DNA from: an uncultured Planctomycetaceae bacterium
GTDB lineage: Bacteria; Planctomycetota; Planctomycetia; Planctomycetales; Planctomycetaceae
Direction of reading: 5' to 3'
Assembly (NCBI GenBank): GCA_903861195.1
Contig: CAIOTJ010000566.1
Location: 1 to 39,787, forward strand
DNA: 39,787 nt
In this document: in pieces, positions 8,414 through 15,753 of the stretch
Position numbering within the stretch: position 1 is the first letter of the stretch
How the letters are laid out: the number at the start of each line of letters is the position of its first letter
Position numbers and translations under genes: made by a program
The notes under the pieces: generated by a model
The model's database searches: none
Told to the model about the DNA's origin: nothing
The model's input: only the letters and a program-made list of their open reading frames with translations

Positions 8414-9406
8414 CTAAGTACGTCCTTTTGGACGCGATGGCCCCGAGCTCGAACCGTCGTCATACGCCGCCACAATCTTCTTCACCAGGGGATGCCTGAC
8501 GATGTCTTCAGCGCTGAGGCGAATGTGCGCGATGCCCGGCACATTCTCCAGCCGCCGCAGAGCGTCGTTGAACCCGCTGGTCACCTCCGCCGGGAGGTCG
8601 GTCTGGGTGGAATCTCCCGTCACCACAATCCGCGAGCCGTTCCCCAGCCGGGTGAGGAACATTTTCATCTGGGTCACGGTGGTGTTTTGCCCCTCGTCGA
8701 GAATGATGAATGTCTCGTTGAGGGTTCGTCCCCGCATGAAGGCGAGGGGCACGATTTCGACCACATCGCGATCGATGTACCGCTGGACGGCGTCGTAGTC
8801 GAGCATTTCCGAGAGCGCGTCCAACAGCGGTCGCAGATACGGATTGATCTTCGCCAGGAGGTCACCGGGCAGAAACCCCAGTTTCTCCCCCGCCTCAACC
8901 GCGGGCCTGACCAGCACGATCTTGCGGACCTGTTCCTGACGCAGGGCGTTTACCGCCATGGCCACGGCCAAATAGGTCTTGCCACTCCCCGCGGGTCCCT
9001 CGCAAAACACCAGATCATGCTCGCGGATCGCCCGCACGTACTCGGCCTGTCCCGCGCTGCGCGGCAAGACCTTGCGGGCCTTCTCGAGCAGGTCGATGGA
9101 CTCGGCGGGCTTCCGGACATTCGGCGGTGCGGTTGACGCCACCCCCGCGGTTTTGGACAGCCCCAACACACTGCGGACTTCCGACTCCTGCAAAACGCCC
9201 CGTGCCTCGAGAATGGCCTTCAACTCGCTGAAGACTTCCCGCCCCCGCCGAATCTGCTCTTCGGTGCCATGCAGCCGCAGCTGATCGCCACGAATGGTCA
9301 CCCCCACCCCCACCGCCTCGCGGACCTGTCTCAAATACCGGTCTTGCGCACCAAACAGAAGCAGGATTTGGTCCGCGCTGGCAAAGGACAGTGTGTCGTC
9401 AGTCAT
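8414..9406 (-). CDS. phoH: PhoH-like ATPase
   Basis: A 330-residue PhoH-family P-loop ATPase/putative RNA helicase, close to the usual 320-350. The first 90 residues resemble the RNA-binding KH-like region of PhoH/YbeZ. The ATPase core follows: Walker A GPAGSGKT (137-144), the RPAVEAGEKLGFLPGDL signature, Walker B FIILDEGQN (233-241) and GDSTQTDLP (264-272). ATG at 9406 is chosen because the MTDDTLSF start fits; the 74 codons upstream are non-coding in character. An extended -10 box lies about 70 nt before the start. YbeZ proteins work with YbeY in rRNA maturation, and the neighbouring 7TM-HD gene is a common partner. No ybeY is present here. Confidence 0.92.
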   Translation of the reverse strand: MTDDTLSFASADQILLLFGAQDRYLRQVREAVGVGVTIRGDQLRLHGTEEQIRRGREVFSELKAILEARGVLQESEVRSVLGLSKTAGVASTAPPNVRKPAESIDLLEKARKVLPRSAGQAEYVRAIREHDLVFCEGPAGSGKTYLAVAMAVNALRQEQVRKIVLVRPAVEAGEKLGFLPGDLLAKINPYLRPLLDALSEMLDYDAVQRYIDRDVVEIVPLAFMRGRTLNETFIILDEGQNTTVTQMKMFLTRLGNGSRIVVTGDSTQTDLPAEVTSGFNDALRRLENVPGIAHIRLSAEDIVRHPLVKKIVAAYDDGSSSGPSRPKGRT

Positions 9407-9797
9407 CCGATCTCCCCAAGAGCCTCCACAGGCGGTTGCTGTCGGTCCGACAGAAACCCCCTTCAGGTCCCGAATTATACCAATTGACCAGACCCGCAAC
9501 GGATGGATCTGGTTCGCGACCCCGGAACTCGGCTGGATCTCCCAGCCGGCCCCCCCACTCCAAGGCCCTTCCGCGAGACCACATTTTTTCGCTTCCCGTC
9601 CGTTACCAGCCCCTTGAAATAAAATCACAAGCCCTTTTATTACAACACGTTACGACGTATCCCCACCTCCTTCAGTGCGTCCGTTCAGCCAAGTGGCAGG
9701 GGGGAACGGGGTCAAGTTGGATGGGGGCCCGGTTCGATTTGAAGAGTCTGGCGGGTGGCGCCAGCCCTCCCATCCGCAGGCCTTGCGCGAGCTGTCC
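9407..9797. other. Divergent promoter region between phoH and the AAA+ gene
   Basis: These 391 bp separate two divergent genes. The leftward phoH promoter is described separately. For the rightward gene, a possible weak promoter is TTGAAA (9614-9619), 18 nt, then TATTAC (9638-9643), inside an A/T-rich patch at about 9614-9650. The open frame of the AAA+ gene extends back to a GTG at 9675, but the conserved domain begins after the ATG at 9798. Confidence 0.4.
9474..9482 (-). promoter_or_regulatory. Extended -10 promoter of phoH
   Basis: On the minus strand this reads TGGTATAAT, a perfect TATAAT preceded by TGn, the extended -10 form recognised by the housekeeping sigma factor without a strong -35. 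No good -35 lies at the right distance. Transcription would start near 9467, giving a leader of about 60 nt to the phoH ATG. Confidence 0.55.
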
Positions 9798-11792
9798 ATG
9801 TTCGAGTCGCACTTCGGTTTCCAGCACCAGCCCTTCGCGGCCACTCCCGATCCGCGCTCGTGGTTCGCCACCCCGCGGCTGCGCGAGATGGTCGACGAAT
9901 TGACGGTGCGTCTGGAGACGGGACAGGGAATCTGTCTGCTCACCGGGGCCGCGGGACTGGGCAAGTCACTGATCTGCCGCGTAGTCGCCCAGGAACTGGC
10001 CGCCCCCTGTCACGTGTTGTACCTCGCGGCCCCCGCCGTGCTGGCCCCCCGGTCTCTGTTTCAGACCCTGTTGTCTGAACTTGATCATTCCCTCCCCGGG
10101 CTCGACCTGCACGAATTGCGGCTGGCACTGCTGCAGACATTGCGCGAGCAGGTGCGGGCCGATCGACCCTGCGTGCTGCTGGTGGATGAGGCTCACCTCT
10201 TGCCGCGACGGCTGTTCGAAGAACTGCGGGCGCTGACGGTGCTCGATGAACAGGCCCAACCGTTGTTGCGGCTGATGCTGGCCGGTCAGCCCCGCCTCGA
10301 GGAACTGTTGACCGGCGCGGAATTCGACGCCCTCAATCAACAGGTCGCCACTCACCAACTGCTCGAATCGCTTTCCCTGACCGAGTCGGTCGAATACATC
10401 CTGCACAGGGTGTATTGGGCGGGGGGAGACACCGCTGGATTGTTCAGCATTCCGGCCCTCGATTTCATCGTGCAGGCCTGCTCGGGAATCCCCCGCTTGC
10501 TGAACCGCCTCTGCGACCAGTGCCTGCTGGTGACCGAAGCCGCCCAGCTCTCCCAGGTCGATTTGCCCCAGGTCGAGACCGCCCTCGATTCGCTCCGGCA
10601 TCTGCCCCTGGCCTGGAATGAGGAGTTTCTGCGGCGGCGGGGCCTGGCGACCGATTCCCCGGGCCGCTTCGCCGAGGTCTCCAGCCAACCGCTCGATCCC
10701 GATCAGCACGCAGACCTCGACTGGAACGAACTTTCCACGAGTGAGGACCTGCCGCAAGACTCCCTCGCGACGCACACCGACCCAGACGATGTCGCCGCCG
10801 AGGACATGGTCGAAGCCGACCTGTGGCCCGCCGCACAGACGGACGCTGGAAACAGAGATACACGCCTGTCTCCGCAGGCAGTGGCGGCTCCCGCCCTGGA
10901 ACAGGAAGAGGCCGCGGACGACGACCTGTCGGCCGACTTGAACCACGAGCCCGCGGCGCCGATCGCGTTCCCCTGGCGCAACACGCCACAAGAGTCCGGG
11001 AAACTCCCGACGGTCACTGGAGATTTCGAGCCGGTTGAGGAGGCTTTCGAGAGGCACAGCCCCGAAGTCTCCTCCCCGGGCGGATTGACCTTTGATGAGC
11101 GGGCCCTGGCCGAGGAGTGGTCGCGCCGGCTGTGGCGTGATCTGCCCCAGGTTCCGCTGTCGCTTCCCCCTGAACCTCCGGCCGACGTCGCCCACGAGGG
11201 ACGGGTTCCACCCCCCCGGGAAACGCCTCAGACGCCGGTGCCGACAGTCTCCCCGATGTGGAATGCCACCACGGTGAATTCCCCACAGCCGAGTCCAGCG
11301 CGTCACTCGACCGCGAAGGCCACCGCTCCAGTCCCTGCTCCCGTCCCTGGAGCGCCGGCAGGACTGTTGACGCCGCGGTTGGCGACTGGCAGCTTGACGG
11401 AGCGATCGCTGGAAGAGGGAGATTGGGTCTACGACGTCGTCGAACCTGAAGAGCCCGACCTGGCGGTCCCCCGTGCGCGACGGCCGCGCCTGGTCAATGG
11501 TATCTCAGTCGTGGCTGAGACTGTTGCGAACGGGAAGAGTTCCGCGACGACAGGCCCGTCCAAGACCAGCGCCAGCGGGATCCCCGATGCCGCGACCGCC
11601 ACTCGCCCGGTCGCGGACTTGTCCAACATGGATCACGAAGAGCCCCAGGCCACGGCTGTTGCGGTGACACATCCCGCGCATGAGGTCCCCGCTCCCCGCA
11701 GTCCCCAAGGGGCCGGCCTGGGACGGCTGTTCACAGTGCTGCGTCACAAACTGGACGCGAGCCGCAGCCGCGGACAAAGCCAGCATCCGTGA
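9798..11792 (+). CDS. ExeA-like AAA+ ATPase with long disordered tail
   Basis: The first 270 residues form an ExeA/GspA-type AAA+ ATPase. They begin MFESHFGFQHQPFAATPDPR, typical of the family, then Walker A GAAGLGKS (50-57), Walker B CVLLVDEAH (125-133), the LAGQP sensor region (161-165) and the helical lid with SGIPRLLNRLCDQCL (229-243). ExeA proteins help assemble secretin or other envelope machines, and relatives sit in type IV pilus and polysaccharide export systems. The remaining 390 residues are acidic, Pro/Ala/Ser-rich and probably disordered. No membrane helix or peptidoglycan-binding domain was recognised, so this is a tail unlike classical ExeA. ATG at 9798 is chosen by family match; an upstream GTG at 9675 is possible. 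It stands alone, converging on pheS. Confidence 0.8.
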   Translation: MFESHFGFQHQPFAATPDPRSWFATPRLREMVDELTVRLETGQGICLLTGAAGLGKSLICRVVAQELAAPCHVLYLAAPAVLAPRSLFQTLLSELDHSLPGLDLHELRLALLQTLREQVRADRPCVLLVDEAHLLPRRLFEELRALTVLDEQAQPLLRLMLAGQPRLEELLTGAEFDALNQQVATHQLLESLSLTESVEYILHRVYWAGGDTAGLFSIPALDFIVQACSGIPRLLNRLCDQCLLVTEAAQLSQVDLPQVETALDSLRHLPLAWNEEFLRRRGLATDSPGRFAEVSSQPLDPDQHADLDWNELSTSEDLPQDSLATHTDPDDVAAEDMVEADLWPAAQTDAGNRDTRLSPQAVAAPALEQEEAADDDLSADLNHEPAAPIAFPWRNTPQESGKLPTVTGDFEPVEEAFERHSPEVSSPGGLTFDERALAEEWSRRLWRDLPQVPLSLPPEPPADVAHEGRVPPPRETPQTPVPTVSPMWNATTVNSPQPSPARHSTAKATAPVPAPVPGAPAGLLTPRLATGSLTERSLEEGDWVYDVVEPEEPDLAVPRARRPRLVNGISVVAETVANGKSSATTGPSKTSASGIPDAATATRPVADLSNMDHEEPQATAVAVTHPAHEVPAPRSPQGAGLGRLFTVLRHKLDASRSRGQSQHP

Positions 11793-11818
11793 GTTCCGAG
11801 ACGTCTGCCCCCTCTGCC

Positions 11819-11836
11819 CGGGGCGGCGCCCCCGGA
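11819..11836. terminator. Small hairpin between convergent genes
   Basis: CCGGGG-CGGCGC-CCCCGG can form a 6-bp G+C stem in the 45-bp gap between the AAA+ gene and pheS. There is no T-run on either side. It may mark a shared transcript end. Confidence 0.28.
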
Positions 11837-11837
11837 C

Positions 11838-12863
11838 TTAGAACTGCGAGAGAAATCGCAGATCATTCCCGGTGAAGTACCGGATGTCGGGAATCGAATA
11901 GCGCCGCATGCAGAACCGCTCGATCCCCAGGCCAAAGGCGAACCCGGTGACCTGGTCGGGATCGTAGCCGACGGCCCGCAGCACGTTCGGATCAACCATC
12001 CCGGCCCCACCGATTTCCAGCCATCGGCTGCCCCAGCTCATGTCGACTTCGACCGACGGTTCGGTGAACGGGAAGAACGACGGGCGAAAGCGAATCGAAA
12101 CGTCCTGGCCCAGGTAAGCGCGGGCGAACAGCCGCAGCACGGTCTTGAGCTGAGCCATCGTGGTCCCCGCGGCGATCAACAGTCCCTCCATCTGGTGGAA
12201 CATGCACGAGTGGGTGGCGTCGATGGTGTCGGGACGATAAACGCGGCCGACCGAAATGATGCGGATCGGCGGGGGAGACGATTCCATCACCCGGATTTGG
12301 ACGGTGCTGGTCTGGCTGCGCAGCAGACGTGGCGGCGAGCTGGAGCCGTCACGGGCGGCCACCTGGGCCGCGGCGAGGTAGAAGTTTTCGAGAGGATCCC
12401 GGGCGGGATGATCGGCGGGGATGTTGAGGGCTTCGAAATTGTGCCACTCATCTTCGACTTCGGGGCCATCTGCCACCGAAAAGCCGAACCGCCCCATTAT
12501 TTCCTTGAATTCCAGAATCGTCTGGGTCAGGGGATGACGGCGTCCCTGAGGGTCGCGGGAACCCGGCAGGGTAACGTCGAGCCCACCAACTTTGCGGACC
12601 GGCCGGGCGAGAACCCTTTGCCGGGCCTCAAGCGCCGCACCAACCCTGGTCTTGACCTCGTTGAACCGGCGGCCCACCAGAGGCTTTTCTTCCTTGGTGG
12701 CTTGGCCCAGCAGCCCCTGCAGATCGCGCAGCCGCCCCTGCCTGGCCCCCAGAAACTCGATGCGGGCGGCTTCGAGAGCTCCGGCATCGCCGGCCGACTC
12801 GATGGCCGCCATGGCGGCCCCCTCGAACGCATCGAGCAGTTCAATCAGGCTTCCGGAACTCAT
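11838..12863 (-). CDS. pheS: Phenylalanine-tRNA ligase alpha subunit
   Basis: PheS is the catalytic subunit of phenylalanyl-tRNA synthetase, which needs PheT to form the alpha2-beta2 enzyme. The 341-residue length is normal. An N-terminal coiled-coil arm (about 1-90) is followed by the class II aminoacylation domain: GRRHPLTQT, the motif-2 region [11 protein letters not shown] and motif 3 [10 protein letters not shown] near the C-terminus, with the usual [14 protein letters not shown]. The gene lies last in the infC-rpmI-rplT-pheS order on the minus strand. pheT would normally follow; instead a convergent AAA+ gene ends 45 bp away, so pheT must be elsewhere on the genome. A 212-bp gap separates it from rplT. 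Confidence 0.96.
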   Translation of the reverse strand: MSSGSLIELLDAFEGAAMAAIESAGDAGALEAARIEFLGARQGRLRDLQGLLGQATKEEKPLVGRRFNEVKTRVGAALEARQRVLARPVRKVGGLDVTLPGSRDPQGRRHPLTQTILEFKEIMGRFGFSVADGPEVEDEWHNFEALNIPADHPARDPLENFYLAAAQVAARDGSSSPPRLLRSQTSTVQIRVMESSPPPIRIISVGRVYRPDTIDATHSCMFHQMEGLLIAAGTTMAQLKTVLRLFARAYLGQDVSIRFRPSFFPFTEPSVEVDMSWGSRWLEIGGAGMVDPNVLRAVGYDPDQVTGFAFGLGIERFCMRRYSIPDIRYFTGNDLRFLSQF

Positions 12864-13075
12864 CCCTGCATTCTCACGATCCCGGCACTCAAGATCCCGG
12901 AGCTTCTCTGGAGGGGGTCGTCAGGCAAGGAAAATCGCAGGAAGGGACATTTAGCCAGAACAGCCCACCAACCGCTGGCCTGGCAGACCGCGGTCGGCCC
13001 CCGTTCCGCGAATCGCAACTGTTCCCGGAGCGGCAAGCAGCGGCGCGATCTCAAGCGACGACCGAAACGGACGAG

Positions 13076-13438
13076 TCAGGCCGAAACCTTCAGCGCGCCG
13101 CGAGCCATTTCGACCAGTTGGTCGAACACATGGGGGGCGTGGATCGCGATTTCGCTGAGCGACTTGCGATTGAGGCTGATGTTGGCCTTCAGCAGTCCAT
13201 TGATGAACTGCGAATAGCGAATGCCGCGCTGCTCACACGCCGCCGTCACGCGGATGATCCATAGCGAGCGGAAGTCGCGCTTCTTGGCCCGTCGGTGATG
13301 GAACGCAAACGCTCTGGCCCGAAACAGGGTCTCGGTGGCCATCTTGACCAGCTTGCCGCGCTTTCCGAAATTGCCCTTAACTTCCCGGAAGAGACGCCGA
13401 CGGGCTTTCCGACGGGCGGAGGTCTTTCTCGCTCTCAT
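13076..13438 (-). CDS. rplT: 50S ribosomal protein L20
   Basis: L20 binds 23S rRNA early in large-subunit assembly and in several bacteria represses its own operon. The 120-residue product has the basic N-terminal extension (ARRKARRRLFREVKGNFGKR) and the globular C-terminal half with FRSLWIIRVTAACEQRGIRY and SQFINGLLKANISLNRKSL, all standard. The start at 13438 has an AGGAA ribosome site about 10 nt upstream. The spacer to rpmI is 517 bp, far longer than usual, and contains a strong hairpin close to the start. Confidence 0.96.
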   Translation of the reverse strand: MRARKTSARRKARRRLFREVKGNFGKRGKLVKMATETLFRARAFAFHHRRAKKRDFRSLWIIRVTAACEQRGIRYSQFINGLLKANISLNRKSLSEIAIHAPHVFDQLVEMARGALKVSA

Positions 13439-13955
13439 GTCACTCTGTTCCTGCTCAACAAAATCTGTTCAACAATCGTGCGACAAGGTCGCACGCGATG
13501 GATCACCAATCGGCCGGTTCCGAAAGACGGCCTCGGCACCTGCCCGGCCACTCGGCCTGTCTTCGCAACAGCCACTCTTCCATGCATCTGCGACCCGCTG
13601 GTCGCATTGGCTCTCTGCGAGAATTAGCCATTCACGCCGGATCGTCCGATTCGAATCGAACGAAGCCGATGCAAACGTCGCGTCCCCGCAGGGCCGCTCG
13701 CACTTCCTCCCGGAAATGCACCCGTTCCGCTTTCCACCCGACGCACCCGACTGCGGGCCGAGTTGTTTGTCGGATGACTGACTGCCGAATGACTTAGGGA
13801 CCGCAGCCCGACAAGGTGCTGCGGCACGGAAAGCCGCTTCAGTGAACTGAGAAGCTCGTTGAAGCTCTGGGCCAGGGCAGCTCTGGGTCAGACTGGAAGT
13901 GCATCTCGGCTGGCAGGGTGGGAGCGAACTTCCTCACCCGACCAGCCTCGCAGCA
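13439..13955. other. Long rpmI-rplT spacer
   Basis: In most bacteria rpmI and rplT are separated by a few tens of bases; here there are 517 bp. No gene or tRNA is apparent. Near rplT it has a perfect hairpin (13477-13495). Between the hairpin and the gene are two near-identical 11-mers with a 14-nt period (CTGCTCAACAA and CTGTTCAACAA on the plus strand, about 13451-13475). A 12-bp palindrome, CGATTCGAATCG, lies at about 13648-13659. Confidence 0.45.
13477..13495 (-). promoter_or_regulatory. Perfect hairpin in the rplT leader
   Basis: CGTGCGAC-CTT-GTCGCACG (minus strand) forms an 8-bp stem with a 3-nt loop, 38 nt upstream of the rplT start. There is no T-run after it, so it is not a simple terminator. 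L20 is known to bind structured mRNA that mimics its 23S rRNA site, so a leader element is a reasonable guess, though only the hairpin itself is seen. Confidence 0.45.
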
Positions 13956-14156
13956 CTACATGCTCGGGCGCAGGCCGTTTTGGACCACTTTGGCCAAGGT
14001 GCCAGACACAATGCCATCCTTACGCAGATGGCGCTTGCGATTGGCCGACTTGCCACTCAACAAGTGGCCGCGTGAGGACTTGCGGTGCTTCGCCTTGCCA
14101 GTGGCAGTCAGCTTGTACCGCTTCTTGATTCCCTTGTGGGTCTTCTGCTTGGGCAT
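13956..14156 (-). CDS. rpmI: 50S ribosomal protein L35
   Basis: The 66-residue, very basic product begins MPKQKTHKGIKKRYKLTATGK and contains HLLSGKSANRKRHLRKDG, the L35 signature. Length and start are standard. It lies between infC and rplT in the conserved order. A TATACT box on the minus strand (14204-14209), about 48 nt upstream of the start, may be the -10 of its own promoter, with no convincing -35. The leader between can fold as CCCG-ACTTTC-CGGG. The ribosome site is weak. Confidence 0.96.
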   Translation of the reverse strand: MPKQKTHKGIKKRYKLTATGKAKHRKSSRGHLLSGKSANRKRHLRKDGIVSGTLAKVVQNGLRPSM

Positions 14157-14748
14157 GACTCGAACTCAAAGACGAGAGACTCCCGGAAAGTCGGGAAACA
14201 GGCAGTATAGACGGAGGAGCCCCGGGAACGCCAGTGGGAACGACTCCGAAAAATGTCGGGGCCGTCTCAAAACCAGTCAGAGGGCAGTTCATGACCCCCT
14301 CGCCCCCATTTCAATCCCAGATCAAATAAACAAAAGAACAGACTTGGGCATCCACAGGGGCTCTGTGCTCCCTGGCTGCAGGCAGTCGTCGCACACCATC
14401 CGGACCGAAGCCGGGTGATTCAGCCTCGGCGGACGCCGTCGGCTGCCGTTCCCAAGAACTTCTCCCCTGCCACTCACTGGACGCCGAATAACTGGACATA
14501 TATTCACTTCACGCCAGTTCGCTGAGATCCGCATGAGTGCCCCCGGTGAGTGCGGCCGGGGACACCCCGAACAAGACCTGAACCACGCGCGGACCGAAGG
14601 CCAATCCAGCCCAGGCGAAGACCCCCGGCACCGGGCCGGGTTGACCCAGCGAGGTTCACAGGATGGGGAACACCCCGCAGGCCTGCAGAAATGAGTTCGA
14701 GCGAGCCAGATCAGGAATCCGACGGCAACAGGAAAGTACCAGCTAGGC
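14157..14748. other. Long infC-rpmI spacer
   Basis: 592 bp without a recognisable gene between two genes that are usually close. It contains the candidate -10 of rpmI (14204-14209) and an A/T-rich stretch (about 14323-14336). An inverted repeat, AACTGG...CCAGTT (14490-14495 and 14514-14519), flanks an ATATAT core. The composition is more A/T-rich in these patches than the coding DNA around, which suggests promoters rather than lost genes. Confidence 0.4.
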
Positions 14749-15252
14749 TCACTTGGGAGTGAGGACCGCAGTCATATTCCGGCCTTCCATCAGGGGGGGT
14801 TTCTCGACCTTGGCCACATCTTCCAGCAGATTGATCACCCCTTGGATGATCTCTTTGCCACGATCGATGTGGGCCATTTCCCGCCCCTTGAACTGGACGG
14901 TGACCTTCACTTTGTCGCGGTCCGCGAGGAAGCCCCGGGCCTGCCGGACCTTCACGTCCACGTCGTGCTCACCCGTCTTGGGACGCAGGCGGATCTCCTT
15001 GATCTGCACCTGGTGCGTCTTCGCATTGCGGGCCGCACGCTTCTTCTGCTCATACTTGAATTTGCCGTAATCCATGATCCGGCAGACCGGTGGCCGCTCA
15101 TCGGGGGCCACTTCCACCAAATCCAGACTTGCCTGGCGGGCCAGATCCAAGGCCTCTGCCGTCGGCATCGCTCCCAACATTTCGCCATTCTGACTCACAA
15201 CGCGCACCGGCGACAGCCGGATTTGCTCGTTGATACGATGCGTCGCTTCGAT
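14749..15252 (-). CDS. infC: Translation initiation factor IF-3
   Basis: IF-3 keeps ribosomal subunits apart and checks start codons. The N-terminal domain has [14 protein letters not shown], then [16 protein letters not shown] and [16 protein letters not shown]; the C-terminal domain has [15 protein letters not shown] and [12 protein letters not shown]. The start is odd. The frame is open up to a GTG at 15273, but that codon has a poor ribosome site. An ATC at 15250-15252 has GAAAGGG 8 nt upstream and gives a 167-residue protein whose N-terminus matches family length. infC is the classic gene with non-canonical starts (AUU, AUC, AUA), which make it self-regulated. I therefore favour ATC, with GTG at 15273 (174 residues) as the alternative. 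A good promoter lies upstream. Confidence 0.9.
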   Translation of the reverse strand: MEATHRINEQIRLSPVRVVSQNGEMLGAMPTAEALDLARQASLDLVEVAPDERPPVCRIMDYGKFKYEQKKRAARNAKTHQVQIKEIRLRPKTGEHDVDVKVRQARGFLADRDKVKVTVQFKGREMAHIDRGKEIIQGVINLLEDVAKVEKPPLMEGRNMTAVLTPK

Positions 15253-15753
15253 CGTTGACACCCTTTCGTGCACGAACTGTGAACCGCCTGAACGCCCCCC
15301 ATCGGAGGAATTATCAACCCCGTTTTATATCGCATCCACTCCTGGCGAGTCAACCTTCTGGGGGCTCCCGCACTGCGGGGCGTGGTGCCGACCGGGCCTT
15401 TGGGCCACTCTCGTGGTGGGATCGATTTCGCAGCACTCACCGTTCCCTCCCGTCCTCGTGCCGGGCTGCCGATTTCCGTCCGTTGTCTTCCGTTCTGATC
15501 CAGGTCGGACCGGGGTGACTTGGCGATTCGAAGGGGGCGACGGCTCGCCGGATTGCTGCGATCGACACCCCGACGCTGACCGCTCTCACCGCAGGCGAGG
15601 CCCGAGGGGGTCAGGCGTTTTACGAACACCCTGCGTGGCAACCGCATCGGACCCGTCTCATCCAACCGGCTGGCGGGGAGTGAACTGCAGCACCCCGAGA
15701 GCCCCCGTGTCCGCGGGCCGACACCAGCCCGAAACGAGCTGTGTCGCCTGATT
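15253..15753. other. infC upstream region
   Basis: About 500 bp between the SpoA-domain gene and infC. The part nearest infC holds its promoter (15324-15353) and a leader of about 65 nt. The rest (about 15360-15753) has open frames on both strands but no domain, no convincing ribosome site and no tRNA. Confidence 0.45.
15324..15353 (-). promoter_or_regulatory. Promoter of infC
   Basis: On the minus strand: -35 TTGACT (15353-15348), an 18-nt spacer, and -10 TATAAA (15329-15324). Each box matches the housekeeping consensus at five of six positions. Transcription should begin near 15317. It is the best two-box promoter in the window and would drive infC and perhaps the downstream ribosomal genes. 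Confidence 0.65.

Noticed and set aside
13641-13662. tRNA T-arm-like GATTCGAATC in the rpmI-rplT spacer
   Set aside because: It is a plain palindrome; no acceptor or anticodon arm could be drawn on either strand.
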